A stretch of DNA of 18,033 nt from DATGQT01 sp033720695 (GTDB taxonomy: Bacteria; Bacteroidota; Rhodothermia; Rhodothermales; Rubricoccaceae), in assembly GCA_033720695.1 (NCBI GenBank), contig JAWWCA010000051.1:1-18033 (forward strand), given 5' to 3'. The notes beneath the pieces were generated by a model. That model ran no database searches, was not told the origin of the DNA, and saw only the letters and a program-made list of their open reading frames with translations. Below are positions 7,698 to 15,341 of the stretch, one piece after another. A program made the position numbers and the translations under genes. Each line of letters starts with the position of its first letter. The stretch's first letter is position 1.

Positions 7698-8597
7698 CCC
7701 GAGCGGCCGAGCCACACGCGGGGCCGTCCGTCAACGGCCGCCGTCGGACCCGGAGCCTGCTCCGCAAGCGCTACGGCTACCACCTCGCGCGCCTGCAGAG
7801 CCGCGCGGTGCGCCGGCTCCACGGAGGACCGCTGCGCCGGCGCCTCACTGCCGTCCCGTCCGCGCCCACGGACCTCGACATCGACTACCTCGCGTTCTCG
7901 GGCCAGCGCGACGTCCTGGAGCAGCTCGCCTCGCTCCGCTCGTTCATCCGACACGTCGGCCGGCCCCGCCGCGTCCTCCTCGGCTCTCGACGGCACCCAT
8001 ACCGCCGAGAGCCTCCGCTGGCTCCGCGAGCTCCACGACGACCTTGAGGTGGTGCGGCCGGAGGCGTACGTCGAGGACCACCTCCCGGAGAAGCTCCGCG
8101 CCTATGCCGCGGTGCACCCGCTGGGAAAGAAGCTGGCCTACCTCGTGGGCGTCCGGCCCGAGCGCACCGTCTTCTACGCCGACGCCGACGTCCTCTTCTT
8201 CCCGGATGCCGAGCGCTTGCGCCCCCTCTTCGCACGGGGCGACGGGCGCCCCCGCTACCTCCTCGACTGCGTGGCGGCGCTCGACGCGCGGGTCTGCCCC
8301 CCCGACCTCCTGGAGGCGCCGCCCGTCAACTCCGGCGTGTGGATCCTCCACGAGCCGCTGGCCTGGGAGGAGCCTCTCGCCCGTCTCGACGCGCTGGAGG
8401 GAGACTTCGTGTTCCACACCGAGCAAACCCTCTTCCACATGGCGATGCACCGAGCCGGGGGGGTGCCCCTCGATCCGGATCGCTACGTGATGCAGGTGGA
8501 CGACCAGTTCCAATACCGCACCCGCTACGAGAGCGGCCCCATCGCCCTCCGCCACTACGTGAGCAACATCCGGCACCACTTCTGGCGCAACATCTAG
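7694..8597 (+). pseudogene. Nucleotide-diphospho-sugar transferase-like gene split by a one-base frameshift
   Basis: The reading frame starts at ATG 7694 (ATGA overlap with the previous stop) and runs to a TGA at 8045-8047, giving 117 residues. The continuation lies in the next frame and is open to TAG 8597. Joining PRRVLLGS from the first frame to DGTHTAESLRWLRELHDD in the second restores one smooth protein of about 300 residues; removing a single base near 7985-7988 does this. The downstream half carries FYADADVLFF, a DxD-like metal and nucleotide-sugar site (aspartates at 8181 and 8187), then PVNSGVWILHEPL and HTEQTLFHMAMH. These are typical of GT-A-fold transferases near the GT8/GT77-like nucleotide-diphospho-sugar transferase group. 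If the shift is real the enzyme is lost or made only at low level; a GTG at 8049 could start the catalytic half alone. A sequencing error is also possible. Confidence 0.75.
7980..7991 (+). other. Frameshift site (apparent +1 base)
   Basis: Between the codons for VLL and DGTHT the frame moves by one. The local sequence is GGCTCTCGAC; dropping one T would read Gly-Ser-Asp and restore the frame. There is no homopolymer or recognisable slippery heptamer here, which argues against programmed frameshifting. Confidence 0.7.
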
Positions 8598-8633
8598 CCC
8601 GGACCGGGCGCCGGAGGCTGCGCGACCGCAGCC
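8598..8633 (+). terminator. Possible terminator hairpins after the sulfotransferase operon
   Basis: CCCGG-A-CCGGG (8598-8608) directly follows the stop. It is followed by a perfect 7-base stem GGCTGCG / CGCAGCC with a CGAC loop (8616-8633). No T-run follows, so intrinsic termination is uncertain. The position at the end of a long co-directional run, before a candidate promoter, supports a transcript boundary. Confidence 0.3.
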
Positions 8634-8709
8634 GCAGAGGGGGGCGAGGGGCGCGTGGAGAGGGCGCCGGGGTCTGCCTTCGGCGGAGGCCCGCTGACCT
8701 TCTGCCGGT

Positions 8710-8738
8710 TTGCAAGCGCGCGATGAGGCCTCTATTCT
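8710..8738 (+). promoter_or_regulatory. Candidate promoter for the exostosin-like gene at 8762
   Basis: TTGCAA (8710-8715) and TATTCT (8733-8738) are separated by 17 bases, each matching 4 of 6 sigma-70 consensus positions. The preceding T also makes TTTG at 8709-8712, the Bacteroidota -33 word. The site is AT-rich for this window and lies 23 bases before the ATG, leaving a very short leader. Confidence 0.4.
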
Positions 8739-8761
8739 CTTGAGTCACGACCCCGTTCGCG

Positions 8762-9778
8762 ATGGCCCGAGTGCTCCTCGTCCCCGCCGTAGCTCCTGCG
8801 TCGGCCCGTACGCCGACCGACGGGGAGGAGCATCGCCGCATGATGGCCTCGGCGCGTGAGGACCGGTTCGGGCGGCACCGCCTGGTGAGCCGCCCTGAGG
8901 ACGCAGATCTCATCCTCTTCGCCATCACGCCCGGGGAGCGGCGGGACCTCCTGCGGCACCCCTTCGTCGGGCGCTTCCCCGACCGGTGCTTCGTCTTCGA
9001 CGCGTACAGCGGCAGCCTCCCGATCATGGCCGGGGTCTACGGCTGCCTCTCGGCCTCGGCCCACCTCCCCGGCCGCACCGCTGCGGGCCACTACCCCGTC
9101 GTCGCGGAGCACCCCGGGTTTGACGTCACGCCGGTTCCCGAGGATGCCCCGTTCCTCTTCTCGTTCCTCGGGGCCAGCCGAACCTCGCCGCTCCGCCGTG
9201 CCCTCCTCCGCCTGGACCATCCGCGCGTCTACCTCCGCGACACGTCGCCGAACGGCGCGCCCCGGGTTCGGGTGAAGGACCTCGACCCGGAGGCTCGCGC
9301 GCGCTACTACGGCTCGTTCGTCGAGACCTTGCAGGCCTCGAAGTTCGTGCTCTGTCCCCGCGGCTACGGTCCGAGCAGCCTCCGCCTCTTCGAGGCGCTG
9401 CGGCTAGGGCGGGCGCCCGTCATCCTCGCCGACGATTGGGCGCCGGTCCCGGGTCCCGAGTGGGACGCGTTCAGCATCCGGGTCCCGGAGCGCGAATTGG
9501 ACGCGCTCCCGGCCCTGCTGGAGGCGCGCGAGGCCGTAGCCCCGGCCATGGGTCGGGCGGCCCGGGAGGCCTGGGAGGCGTGGTTCGACCGCCCGGTCAG
9601 CTTCCATCGCATCGTGGAGGCGTGCCTTCGCCTCGGACGGGGCGGGACCATGCACACGCAGCCGCGCTTCCTGCGGCTCCTCCTGAACAAGGGCAACCTC
9701 CGCAGCTACATGAAGCACTACGTCCGAGGCACGGAGTCCCGAGGCCGCGTGCGCGCGGCCCCTTCGGTTTCGGCGTGA
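8762..9778 (+). CDS. Exostosin-like glycosyltransferase (GT47-type), copy 1
   Basis: A 338-residue protein resembling the exostosin family domain, a GT-B-fold glycosyltransferase family that in animals polymerises heparan sulfate and in plants adds cell-wall sugars. The diagnostic C-terminal block is present: SKFVLCPRGYG (193-203, R200), SSLRLFEALRLGRAPVIL (E211), then DDWAPVPGPEWDAFSIRVPE, the nucleotide-sugar side of the family. PFLFSFLGA in the middle is the usual linker strand. There is no signal peptide or membrane helix, so it should act in the cytoplasm. The gene is set apart by 164 bases upstream and 192 downstream and probably has its own promoter. The second copy at 12059 shares the whole C-terminal block and the REAWEAWF motif. 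Donor and acceptor are unknown; the family call is fairly strong. Confidence 0.82.
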   Translation: MARVLLVPAVAPASARTPTDGEEHRRMMASAREDRFGRHRLVSRPEDADLILFAITPGERRDLLRHPFVGRFPDRCFVFDAYSGSLPIMAGVYGCLSASAHLPGRTAAGHYPVVAEHPGFDVTPVPEDAPFLFSFLGASRTSPLRRALLRLDHPRVYLRDTSPNGAPRVRVKDLDPEARARYYGSFVETLQASKFVLCPRGYGPSSLRLFEALRLGRAPVILADDWAPVPGPEWDAFSIRVPERELDALPALLEAREAVAPAMGRAAREAWEAWFDRPVSFHRIVEACLRLGRGGTMHTQPRFLRLLLNKGNLRSYMKHYVRGTESRGRVRAAPSVSA

Positions 9779-9846
9779 TCCCCCTGCGGGGCCTCGAGCG
9801 TCGCCCCGCCGGGCTGGAGGAGCGAGGCGGGGAGATCCGCGCGCCG

Positions 9847-9876
9847 TTCGGACCCCGGGGGCGGATGCTATCTTCG
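9847..9876 (+). promoter_or_regulatory. Candidate Bacteroidota-type promoter for the operon starting at 9971
   Basis: TATCTTCG (9869-9876) matches the -7 consensus TAnnTTTG at all but one fixed position. A TTCG (9847-9850), close to the -33 word TTTG, lies 18 bases upstream. The site lies in the 192-base gap before the glycosyltransferase, leaving a leader of roughly 90 bases. The rest of that gap holds only a weak inverted repeat (9804-9810 with 9826-9832). Confidence 0.4.
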
Positions 9877-9970
9877 GGCCCGTGCGCCAGGTCTAACGGC
9901 CCTTTGCTTCAGCGGCTCTTGGCGTCCCTCCGCTCCTGCCCACGTCTCGTCTCGTAACCGCCCGCCGCTC

Positions 9971-11110
9971 GTGCGCCTCCTCATCGCCAGCAAGAACGCG
10001 CTCGACCCACGCAAGGGTGCGCCCCAGACCCTCATCGCCCTCGGCGGGGAGCTGGAGCGGCTCGGTCATGACGTGGCGTACGTGGACCCGCCCACCCTCG
10101 GCACCGATGAGGCCGGCTTCCCCGAGGCCTTCCGCGGCCACCTCCTCCGCCACGCCGCCCGCTACGACGCCGTCGACTACGACTACCGGAGCCTCCCCGC
10201 CCGCCGCGAGGAGCTCCCCGACGACGTGCTCCTCGTGGCCCGCATCCAGCTCCTCCCGGCCGGCGTCGCCGCCCTCGACTGGCCTCCGCTCCCGCGCCTC
10301 CGCTCCCGCGTGGCCGCCGTCCTGCGCCGCCGGAGCCGCGCCGTCCGCCGCACCGCGAACGCCCGTGCCGACGACGCCCGCCTCCGGGAGGCCGATCTCG
10401 TCGTGATCCTGAACACCCGCGACCGGGCCCGGCTGATCGAACGGGGGCTCCCGCCCGAGAAGGTGGTCGCGATCGCGAACGGGCTCGGCTCGGAGGTGGT
10501 GGCCGACCTCGAGGCGCTGCCGACGGCGGTTCCGGACGGGCCGCCGCGCCTAGCCTTCGTCGGGATGTACAGCCCGCGGAAGGGGGGAGGGGATTTCCCC
10601 CGGCTCGTCGCGCGCCTCGCCGAGCGGGTGCCCGAGGTCCGCGTCCGCCTCATCGGCACCGGCGGCATCCTCAAGACGGCCGACGAGGTGACGGCGCTGT
10701 TCCCGCGGCGGCTCCGCGACCGGCTGGAGGTGGTGCCCCGCTACCGGCGCGAGGAACTCGCGGGCCTCCTCGCCCCGTGCTGGGCCGGCGTCTTCCCGTC
10801 GTACCACGAGGGGTTCATGCTGGCCGTGATCGAGATGCTGACGGCCGCTCTCCCCGTCGTCGCCTACGACGCCCCCGGAGCCTCCGATGCCCTCCCGCCC
10901 GAGCGGCTCGTCCCGCCGGGGGATGCCGAGGCGGCGGCCGACCGCCTCGCGGCCCTCCTCACCGACCGCGCCGCGCTCGCCGAGGCTCGCCGGGCCGCCC
11001 GCGAGCGGGCGCAGCCGTACCGCTGGCCCATCGTCGCCGAGCAGACCGCCGCGATCTACGCCGACGCCCTCGAGCGCCTCCGCGCCACGCCGCAGCCTGC
11101 GACCTCCTGA
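9971..11110 (+). CDS. Glycosyltransferase family 4 (GT-B fold)
   Basis: A 379-residue retaining glycosyltransferase, expected to use a nucleotide sugar in the cytoplasm. The N-terminal Rossmann domain starts MRLLIASKNALDPRKGAPQT and has the GGELERLGHDVAYVDPP pattern common in GT4 enzymes. The C-terminal domain has LAFVGMYSPRKGGGDFPRL, VRLIGTGGI, and the donor-binding SYHEGFMLAVIEML with the EX7E pair E280 and E288. The GTG start fits the family N-terminus and follows a gap with a candidate promoter, so this gene likely heads an operon. Its stop lies one base before the next start. The sugar transferred is unknown. Confidence 0.9.
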   Translation: MRLLIASKNALDPRKGAPQTLIALGGELERLGHDVAYVDPPTLGTDEAGFPEAFRGHLLRHAARYDAVDYDYRSLPARREELPDDVLLVARIQLLPAGVAALDWPPLPRLRSRVAAVLRRRSRAVRRTANARADDARLREADLVVILNTRDRARLIERGLPPEKVVAIANGLGSEVVADLEALPTAVPDGPPRLAFVGMYSPRKGGGDFPRLVARLAERVPEVRVRLIGTGGILKTADEVTALFPRRLRDRLEVVPRYRREELAGLLAPCWAGVFPSYHEGFMLAVIEMLTAALPVVAYDAPGASDALPPERLVPPGDAEAAADRLAALLTDRAALAEARRAARERAQPYRWPIVAEQTAAIYADALERLRATPQPATS

Positions 11111-11111
11111 C

Positions 11112-12059
11112 ATGCCCCCTCCCAGTCCCGACGTCCTGCCTGCTCTCCACGGCGCGCCTGCGGCCGAGCGCGCCGCTGCGATCCTGCCCGTCCCCGTGGG
11201 CGTGGTGCTGGGGTGCCCTCGGTCCGGCAGCACGTTCCTCATGCGCGCGCTGAGCACGCTGCCCGACACCGCCTGCCTCACCGGCATCGCCTACCCCATC
11301 ACGCTCTCGCACGTCGTGGCGGCGTCGCCGCTGGCGCCGGAGGTGCGCGAGGCGCTCCTCCGGGCGTTCCCGGCCTCGCTGGCGCAGTACCTCCAGTCGG
11401 CCCTGTTCAAGGCGCGCGCGGCGGGCCTGCAGAAGTGGTGGAACGAGCGCTCCGGGCTGGCCGGGCTCCGGCGGGCGCTCCGGGGCGAGCGGCGCGTCGA
11501 CCGGCTCGTGTTCAAGGAGCCGTTCCTCAGCTTCGCCCCCGAGATCGTGCTGGAGTCGCTGCCGGAGGCGCCCGTCGTCTACCTCCTCCGCGACGGGCGC
11601 GACGTGGCCAACTCCCTCGTCCGCACCTACGACGTGCTCTCGGACGAGCGGCTGACGCGGCTGACGCACTCGGAGATGCACCTGGGCCGGCGCGTGGACC
11701 ACCGCTACGTGCCGTGGTGGGTGGAGGAGGGGGCCGAGGACGACTTCCTCGCCGCCCCTCCCTACGTCCGCGCCGTCTGGATGTGGAAGGCGATGGTGGA
11801 GCGCTGCGACGCGGCGTTCGGGGCGGCGCCCGAGGGCCGGGTGCTCACGGTGCGCTACGAGACCTTCATGCCGGAGCCCGTCACGTCGGGCGAGGTGATC
11901 GCCGCCCACCTCGGCGCCGAGCCCACCGCCCGCTACCTCGGCCGTCTCCGGGAGGCCCACGTCGCCTCCATCGGGAGCTACCGCAAGCGCGCGCCCGACG
12001 AGATCGCGGCCGCCGAGCGCGTGGCGGGCGGCACCCTCGCGCGCCTCGGCTACCGCTGA
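11112..12059 (+). CDS. Sulfotransferase family protein (PRSGST-type P-loop)
   Basis: A 315-residue sulfotransferase. The open frame extends upstream inside the previous gene, but the ATG at 11112 gives the expected N-terminus. The phosphosulfate loop is GCPRSGSTFL (34-43), with Arg37 where other copies in this window have Lys, as in many bacterial members. LVFKEPFLSF (132-141) and VVYLLRDGRDVANSLV (R160, S168) form the 3'-phosphate side. YLGRLREAHVASIGSYRKR near the C-terminus is the usual helix found after the acceptor loop. It is clearly diverged from the five genes at 3021-7697 and closer to the general Sulfotransfer_3-like bacterial group. Its stop overlaps the next start (TGATG). It lies between a GT4 enzyme and an exostosin-like enzyme, suggesting it acts on the same glycan. 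Acceptor unknown. Confidence 0.88.
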   Translation: MPPPSPDVLPALHGAPAAERAAAILPVPVGVVLGCPRSGSTFLMRALSTLPDTACLTGIAYPITLSHVVAASPLAPEVREALLRAFPASLAQYLQSALFKARAAGLQKWWNERSGLAGLRRALRGERRVDRLVFKEPFLSFAPEIVLESLPEAPVVYLLRDGRDVANSLVRTYDVLSDERLTRLTHSEMHLGRRVDHRYVPWWVEEGAEDDFLAAPPYVRAVWMWKAMVERCDAAFGAAPEGRVLTVRYETFMPEPVTSGEVIAAHLGAEPTARYLGRLREAHVASIGSYRKRAPDEIAAAERVAGGTLARLGYR

Positions 12060-13069
12060 TGGCCCGGGTCCACCTCCTCTCGGCCTACGACCCCGACGTC
12101 GCGCTCCTCGGGCACCTCGAGGCGTCCGCCCAGCAGAGCGACCGCGGCCGCCACGCGCTCACCGACGACCCGGAGGACGCCGACGTCGTCCTGTTCGTGG
12201 AGGCGCGGCCGGGGTGGCCGTTCTACGAGCGGGTGGTGCGCCACCCGCTCGCGCGGCGCCACCGGTCGAAGTGCTTCCTGTTCACGCGCGTCGACAACCC
12301 GGCCGTCGTGATGCAGGGGATCTACGCCTCGGTGCCCCGGCGGGCCTACGATCCGCAGTGGGTGCGCTCGGGGCTCTACCTCTCGGCCACCCGGTGGCAG
12401 CCCGCCGCGCCGCTGCCGTCGGACCCCCTCCTGTTCTCCTTCCTCGGCAACGTCACGAACCACCCCATCCGGGAGCGCCTCCTCGCCATGAACGGGGCCG
12501 ACGCCGTCGTCGAGGACACCTCCGCGCTGTGGCCCTACGACGCGCTCCCGCCCGAGGAGCGGGCCCGTGCGGAGACCCGCTACGACGAGATCGGCCGGCG
12601 GAGCCGGTTCATCCTCGCCCCGCGCGGGAAGGGGGCCTCGTCCATCCGGCTCTTCGAGGCCCTCCGCATGGGCCGGCCGCCCGTCATCGTCTCCGACGAG
12701 TGGGTCCCGCCGGAGGGGCCGGACTGGGACGCCATCAGCGTACGCGTCCCCGAGCGCGACGTGGGCGCCATCCCGGCGCTCCTCCGGGCGCGGGCCCCGG
12801 AGGCCGAGGCGATGGGCCGCCGCGCCCGCGAGGCGTGGGAGGCGTGGTTCTCCGAGCGGACCGTCTTCGACACCCTCGTCGCGTGGTGCCTCGCCATCCG
12901 AGCGGAGCGGCGGTTGCCCGAGGCCCTGCTCCGCCGCTCCGTCTACGTCCGGTCCTTCCGGTTCATGCACGCGAAGGCGATGGCGCGCCGCCTCCTCGAC
13001 GCCCTCCCCGCGCGGCCGGCATCCCACCCCGAACCCGCCGGGTCCCCGGCGCCGACCCCCCGACCGTGA
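12059..13069 (+). CDS. Exostosin-like glycosyltransferase (GT47-type), copy 2
   Basis: A 336-residue paralogue of the gene at 8762. It starts MARVHLLSAYDPD, comparable to MARVLLVPAVAP in copy 1. PLLFSFLGNVTNHPIRERLL is the central strand and loop. The donor-side block is SRFILAPRGKG (182-192, R189), SSIRLFEALRMGRPPVIV (E200), then DEWVPPEGPDWDAISVRVPE. REAWEAWFSERTVFD follows, as in copy 1. There is no membrane segment. The start is the ATG of the TGATG overlap with the sulfotransferase upstream; the open frame reaches farther back but only as a shadow inside that gene. The C-terminus ends in a Pro-rich tail, and its stop overlaps the next GTG. Two related but diverged copies in one locus could add two different linkages or alternate sugars (inference). 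Confidence 0.82.
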   Translation: MARVHLLSAYDPDVALLGHLEASAQQSDRGRHALTDDPEDADVVLFVEARPGWPFYERVVRHPLARRHRSKCFLFTRVDNPAVVMQGIYASVPRRAYDPQWVRSGLYLSATRWQPAAPLPSDPLLFSFLGNVTNHPIRERLLAMNGADAVVEDTSALWPYDALPPEERARAETRYDEIGRRSRFILAPRGKGASSIRLFEALRMGRPPVIVSDEWVPPEGPDWDAISVRVPERDVGAIPALLRARAPEAEAMGRRAREAWEAWFSERTVFDTLVAWCLAIRAERRLPEALLRRSVYVRSFRFMHAKAMARRLLDALPARPASHPEPAGSPAPTPRP

Positions 13070-14013
13070 CCGCACCCACGCCTCCCTTCTCGGCCCTGCC
13101 GCCGGGTCTGAGCCCGTCGCAGCGGGCCGACCTCCGCTTCCGAGGCGCGCTCAAGACGCACGGGCTCCCCCTCGCGCTGCGGGCCTACGGCCGGCTCGCC
13201 CCGGCGCCCCACCGGCGCCTGCACGTCTACGGCGTCGGCCTGCCGAAGACGGGGACCCACTCGATCGCCAACCTCTTTGACGGCCACTACCGCGCCGATC
13301 ACGAGGCGCGGGCCGTGCTGACGATGCTGCACCTGCTCCGCTGGCTGCGGGGCGAGGTCTCGGACGAGGCGGCGATGCAGATGCTGCGCGGGCGGGATCG
13401 GTATCTGGATCTGGAGGTGGAGGCCGCCCACTTCCTCGCCTTCCCGGCCGGCCTCCTCGCGCGGCTCTACCCCGAGGCCCGGTTCGTCCTCACCATCCGC
13501 GACCCCTACACCTGGCTCAACTCCTCCGTCACGCAGAGCATCCGGACCTACAACAGCACGCACCCGAACCGGGCGGTGTGGCTGGCGCTCGCGGACCACC
13601 GCTACGGCCGGCGCGGGTTCGAGTACGCGCCCGAGGAGGCGCCTCTCCGCGGCCACGGCGGGGTCTACCCCGTGCGGAGCTACCTCGACTACTGGGTGTG
13701 GCACATCGAGCACGTCCTCCGCAGTGTGCCCGAGAGGCGGCTGTTCGTGCTGCGGACGCCCGAGATCAAGCCCCGGGCCGGCGACCTCGCGCGGTGGCTC
13801 GGGGTCCCGGAGGAGACGCTCTCGCTCGAACAGGCCCACGCCTTCGCTCGTCCCGTGAAGCCAGTCGATGTCTTCGACGTGCTGCCGGCCGACTTCATCG
13901 AGGCGGAGGTGCAGCGGCAGTGCGGGCCGCTCATGGAGCGGTTCTTCCCGGAGATCCGCTCGCTCGACGACGCGCGCGCGCGCGGCAAGCCCCCGCGCGC
14001 GTCGGCCTCCTGA
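13066..14013 (+). CDS. Sulfotransferase family protein (PKTGTHSI-type, divergent)
   Basis: A 315-residue sulfotransferase-like protein. The GTG start overlaps the previous stop as GTGA. A Pro-rich N-terminal region of about 50 residues precedes VYGVGLPKTGTHSIANLF (K61), the phosphosulfate loop. FVLTIRDPYTWLNSSV (R145, S153/S154) is the 3'-phosphate site. YLDYWVWHIEHVL and the late FFPEIRSL are like the Sulfotransfer_4 / PKTGT-type family. It is the most diverged of the seven sulfotransferases, with a different loop and a helical insert after it. Near the 3' end there is a (CG)7 run (13971-13984) encoding ARAR. Transfer of sulfate is likely from the motifs, but the acceptor is unknown and could be something other than the main glycan. 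Confidence 0.8.
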   Translation: MTAPTPPFSALPPGLSPSQRADLRFRGALKTHGLPLALRAYGRLAPAPHRRLHVYGVGLPKTGTHSIANLFDGHYRADHEARAVLTMLHLLRWLRGEVSDEAAMQMLRGRDRYLDLEVEAAHFLAFPAGLLARLYPEARFVLTIRDPYTWLNSSVTQSIRTYNSTHPNRAVWLALADHRYGRRGFEYAPEEAPLRGHGGVYPVRSYLDYWVWHIEHVLRSVPERRLFVLRTPEIKPRAGDLARWLGVPEETLSLEQAHAFARPVKPVDVFDVLPADFIEAEVQRQCGPLMERFFPEIRSLDDARARGKPPRASAS

Positions 14014-14031
14014 CCCCTGCCCCCTGGCCGT

Positions 14032-15222
14032 GTGACCCGCATCCACCTCACCTTCCCGGTGCTGCCGCCCGCCCTCGACGGCATCGGCGACCACACGGCT
14101 CGGCTGGCCGGGGCGCTCGCTGAGCACGCGGCCGTGACCGTGCTCACGACGCCCGAGGCGGCGGCGCAGGCCGAGGTGCCGACGGGCGTACAGGTGCGCT
14201 CGGCGCTGCGGTGGCGCGGCCGGCGCACCCGCCACATCGACGCCTCCGGCGTGGCCGCGGCTGTGGCCGACGAGCGGCCGGAGGCCCTCCTGCTCCAATA
14301 CAACCCGACCTCGTGGGGACGGCGCGGGCTCAACCCCCTCCTTCCCCTCGCTGTCCGGGCTGCCCGGCGCGCGCACCCTGCGCTGCGGGTCGGGCTCATG
14401 GTGCACGAGACGTTCTACCCGCGGACGACGCTCCGGCAGACGCTGCTCAACGTCGTGCAGCAGGCGCAGCTCCGTGCGCTCCTCCGCGCCGCCCACGTCG
14501 TGTTCGTCTCGACGGAGGCGTGGGTGCCGGTGCTCGGCCGGTGGGCCCCTACGACGCCGTTCGTCCACCTCCCGGTCGGCTCGAACATCGAGGACGCCGG
14601 CTGGACGCGCGAGGCCGCGCGGGCGGCGCTGGAGATCCCCGAGGAGACGCTGGTGGCCGGCGTGTTCGGGACGGCCACCCGCCCCGACCGGCTCCTCCCG
14701 CTCGTCCGGGCCGCGGCCGAGCGGCTGCGGTTGGAGCAGGAGGCGCAGGGGGGCGCCTCCCTCGTGCTCTACGTCGGACCCGACGGGCCGGCGGCGCGAG
14801 CGGCGCTGGCGGGGCTTCCCGTCCGAGACCTCGGCGCCCTCCCCGTCGCCGAGGTCTCCCGCGCGCTGGCGGCGCTGGACCTCCACCTCGCCCCGTTCCA
14901 GCACGGCGTCTCGACGCGGCGGGGATCGTTCGTGGCCGGCCTCCAGCACGGCGTCCCGAGTGTGAGCACGCGTGGCCCTCACACGGACCGCCTCCTCCTG
15001 GATGCCGCCGGAACGGCTTGCCTCCTCACGCCCGAAGACGACGCCTCCGCCTACGCGGACCAGGCCGCCGCGCTCGCGGCCGACCCGGCGCGGCGGTGGG
15101 TCATGGCCGAGGCCGCCCGTGCCCTCTACGGGGCGGCGTTCGCCTGGTCCCACGGCGCCGAACGGGTGCTCTCCGGCCTCCGGGGCGAGCCATCGGCGGC
15201 GGTGCCCGTCCGCGCCCGGTAA
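14032..15222 (+). CDS. GT4-like glycosyltransferase lacking the usual EX7E pair
   Basis: A 396-residue GT-B-fold protein. The N-terminal domain begins TRIHLTFPVLPPALDGIGDHTARLAGALAEHAAVTVLT, cut here only for description, the typical opening of GT4 enzymes that act on lipid-linked glycans. The second domain has LVAGVFGTATRPDRLL, then LDLHLAPFQHGVSTRRGSFVAGLQHGVPSVST (positions about 283-315). In this subgroup GVSxRRG takes the place of the canonical E(X)7E. The GTG at 14032 fits the family N-terminus; the gene starts 18 bases after the sulfotransferase stop. It closes the second glycosyltransferase-sulfotransferase run. Sugar and linkage are unknown; an inactive or altered active site cannot be excluded. 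Confidence 0.8.
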   Translation: MTRIHLTFPVLPPALDGIGDHTARLAGALAEHAAVTVLTTPEAAAQAEVPTGVQVRSALRWRGRRTRHIDASGVAAAVADERPEALLLQYNPTSWGRRGLNPLLPLAVRAARRAHPALRVGLMVHETFYPRTTLRQTLLNVVQQAQLRALLRAAHVVFVSTEAWVPVLGRWAPTTPFVHLPVGSNIEDAGWTREAARAALEIPEETLVAGVFGTATRPDRLLPLVRAAAERLRLEQEAQGGASLVLYVGPDGPAARAALAGLPVRDLGALPVAEVSRALAALDLHLAPFQHGVSTRRGSFVAGLQHGVPSVSTRGPHTDRLLLDAAGTACLLTPEDDASAYADQAAALAADPARRWVMAEAARALYGAAFAWSHGAERVLSGLRGEPSAAVPVRAR

Positions 15223-15297
15223 GCGGTTCGCCCTAACGGAGCGGTGTCGAACGGTTCCGGATCGGGGCGTGCCTCGCATTTCGGGGCCCGAAGGCCG

Positions 15298-15305
15298 TAC
15301 CTTTG
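15298..15305 (+). promoter_or_regulatory. Candidate Bacteroidota -7 box (TACCTTTG)
   Basis: TACCTTTG matches the TAnnTTTG consensus exactly and lies in the 119-base gap before the ligase gene. No good TTTG is seen 19-21 bases upstream, so only the -7 half is supported. If real, transcription would begin near 15310, which rules out the TTG at 15303 as the start codon. Confidence 0.4.
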
Positions 15306-15341
15306 CGGTTCTCCGCCGCCTCGGCCCAACGGATCCTGGCG

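Noticed and set aside
7980..7991. Programmed ribosomal frameshift in the sugar-transferase gene
   Set aside because: There is no slippery run or downstream structure that I can recognise; a mutation or read error is simpler.
10887..11111. Upstream extension of the sulfotransferase frame that starts at 11112
   Set aside because: It overlaps the conserved end of the GT4 gene and has no family similarity; ATG 11112 gives the expected start.
12943..15279. Very long minus-strand open frame (over 700 codons) and several similar ones elsewhere
   Set aside because: They oppose recognisable conserved proteins; such long shadow frames are expected at this GC content, and their translations are low-complexity and rich in Arg, Glu, Pro and Gly without family motifs.
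15303..15341. TTG at 15303 as start of the ligase gene
   Set aside because: The codon overlaps the promoter-like TACCTTTG box; ATG 15342 or 15351 gives the expected short cytoplasmic N-terminus.
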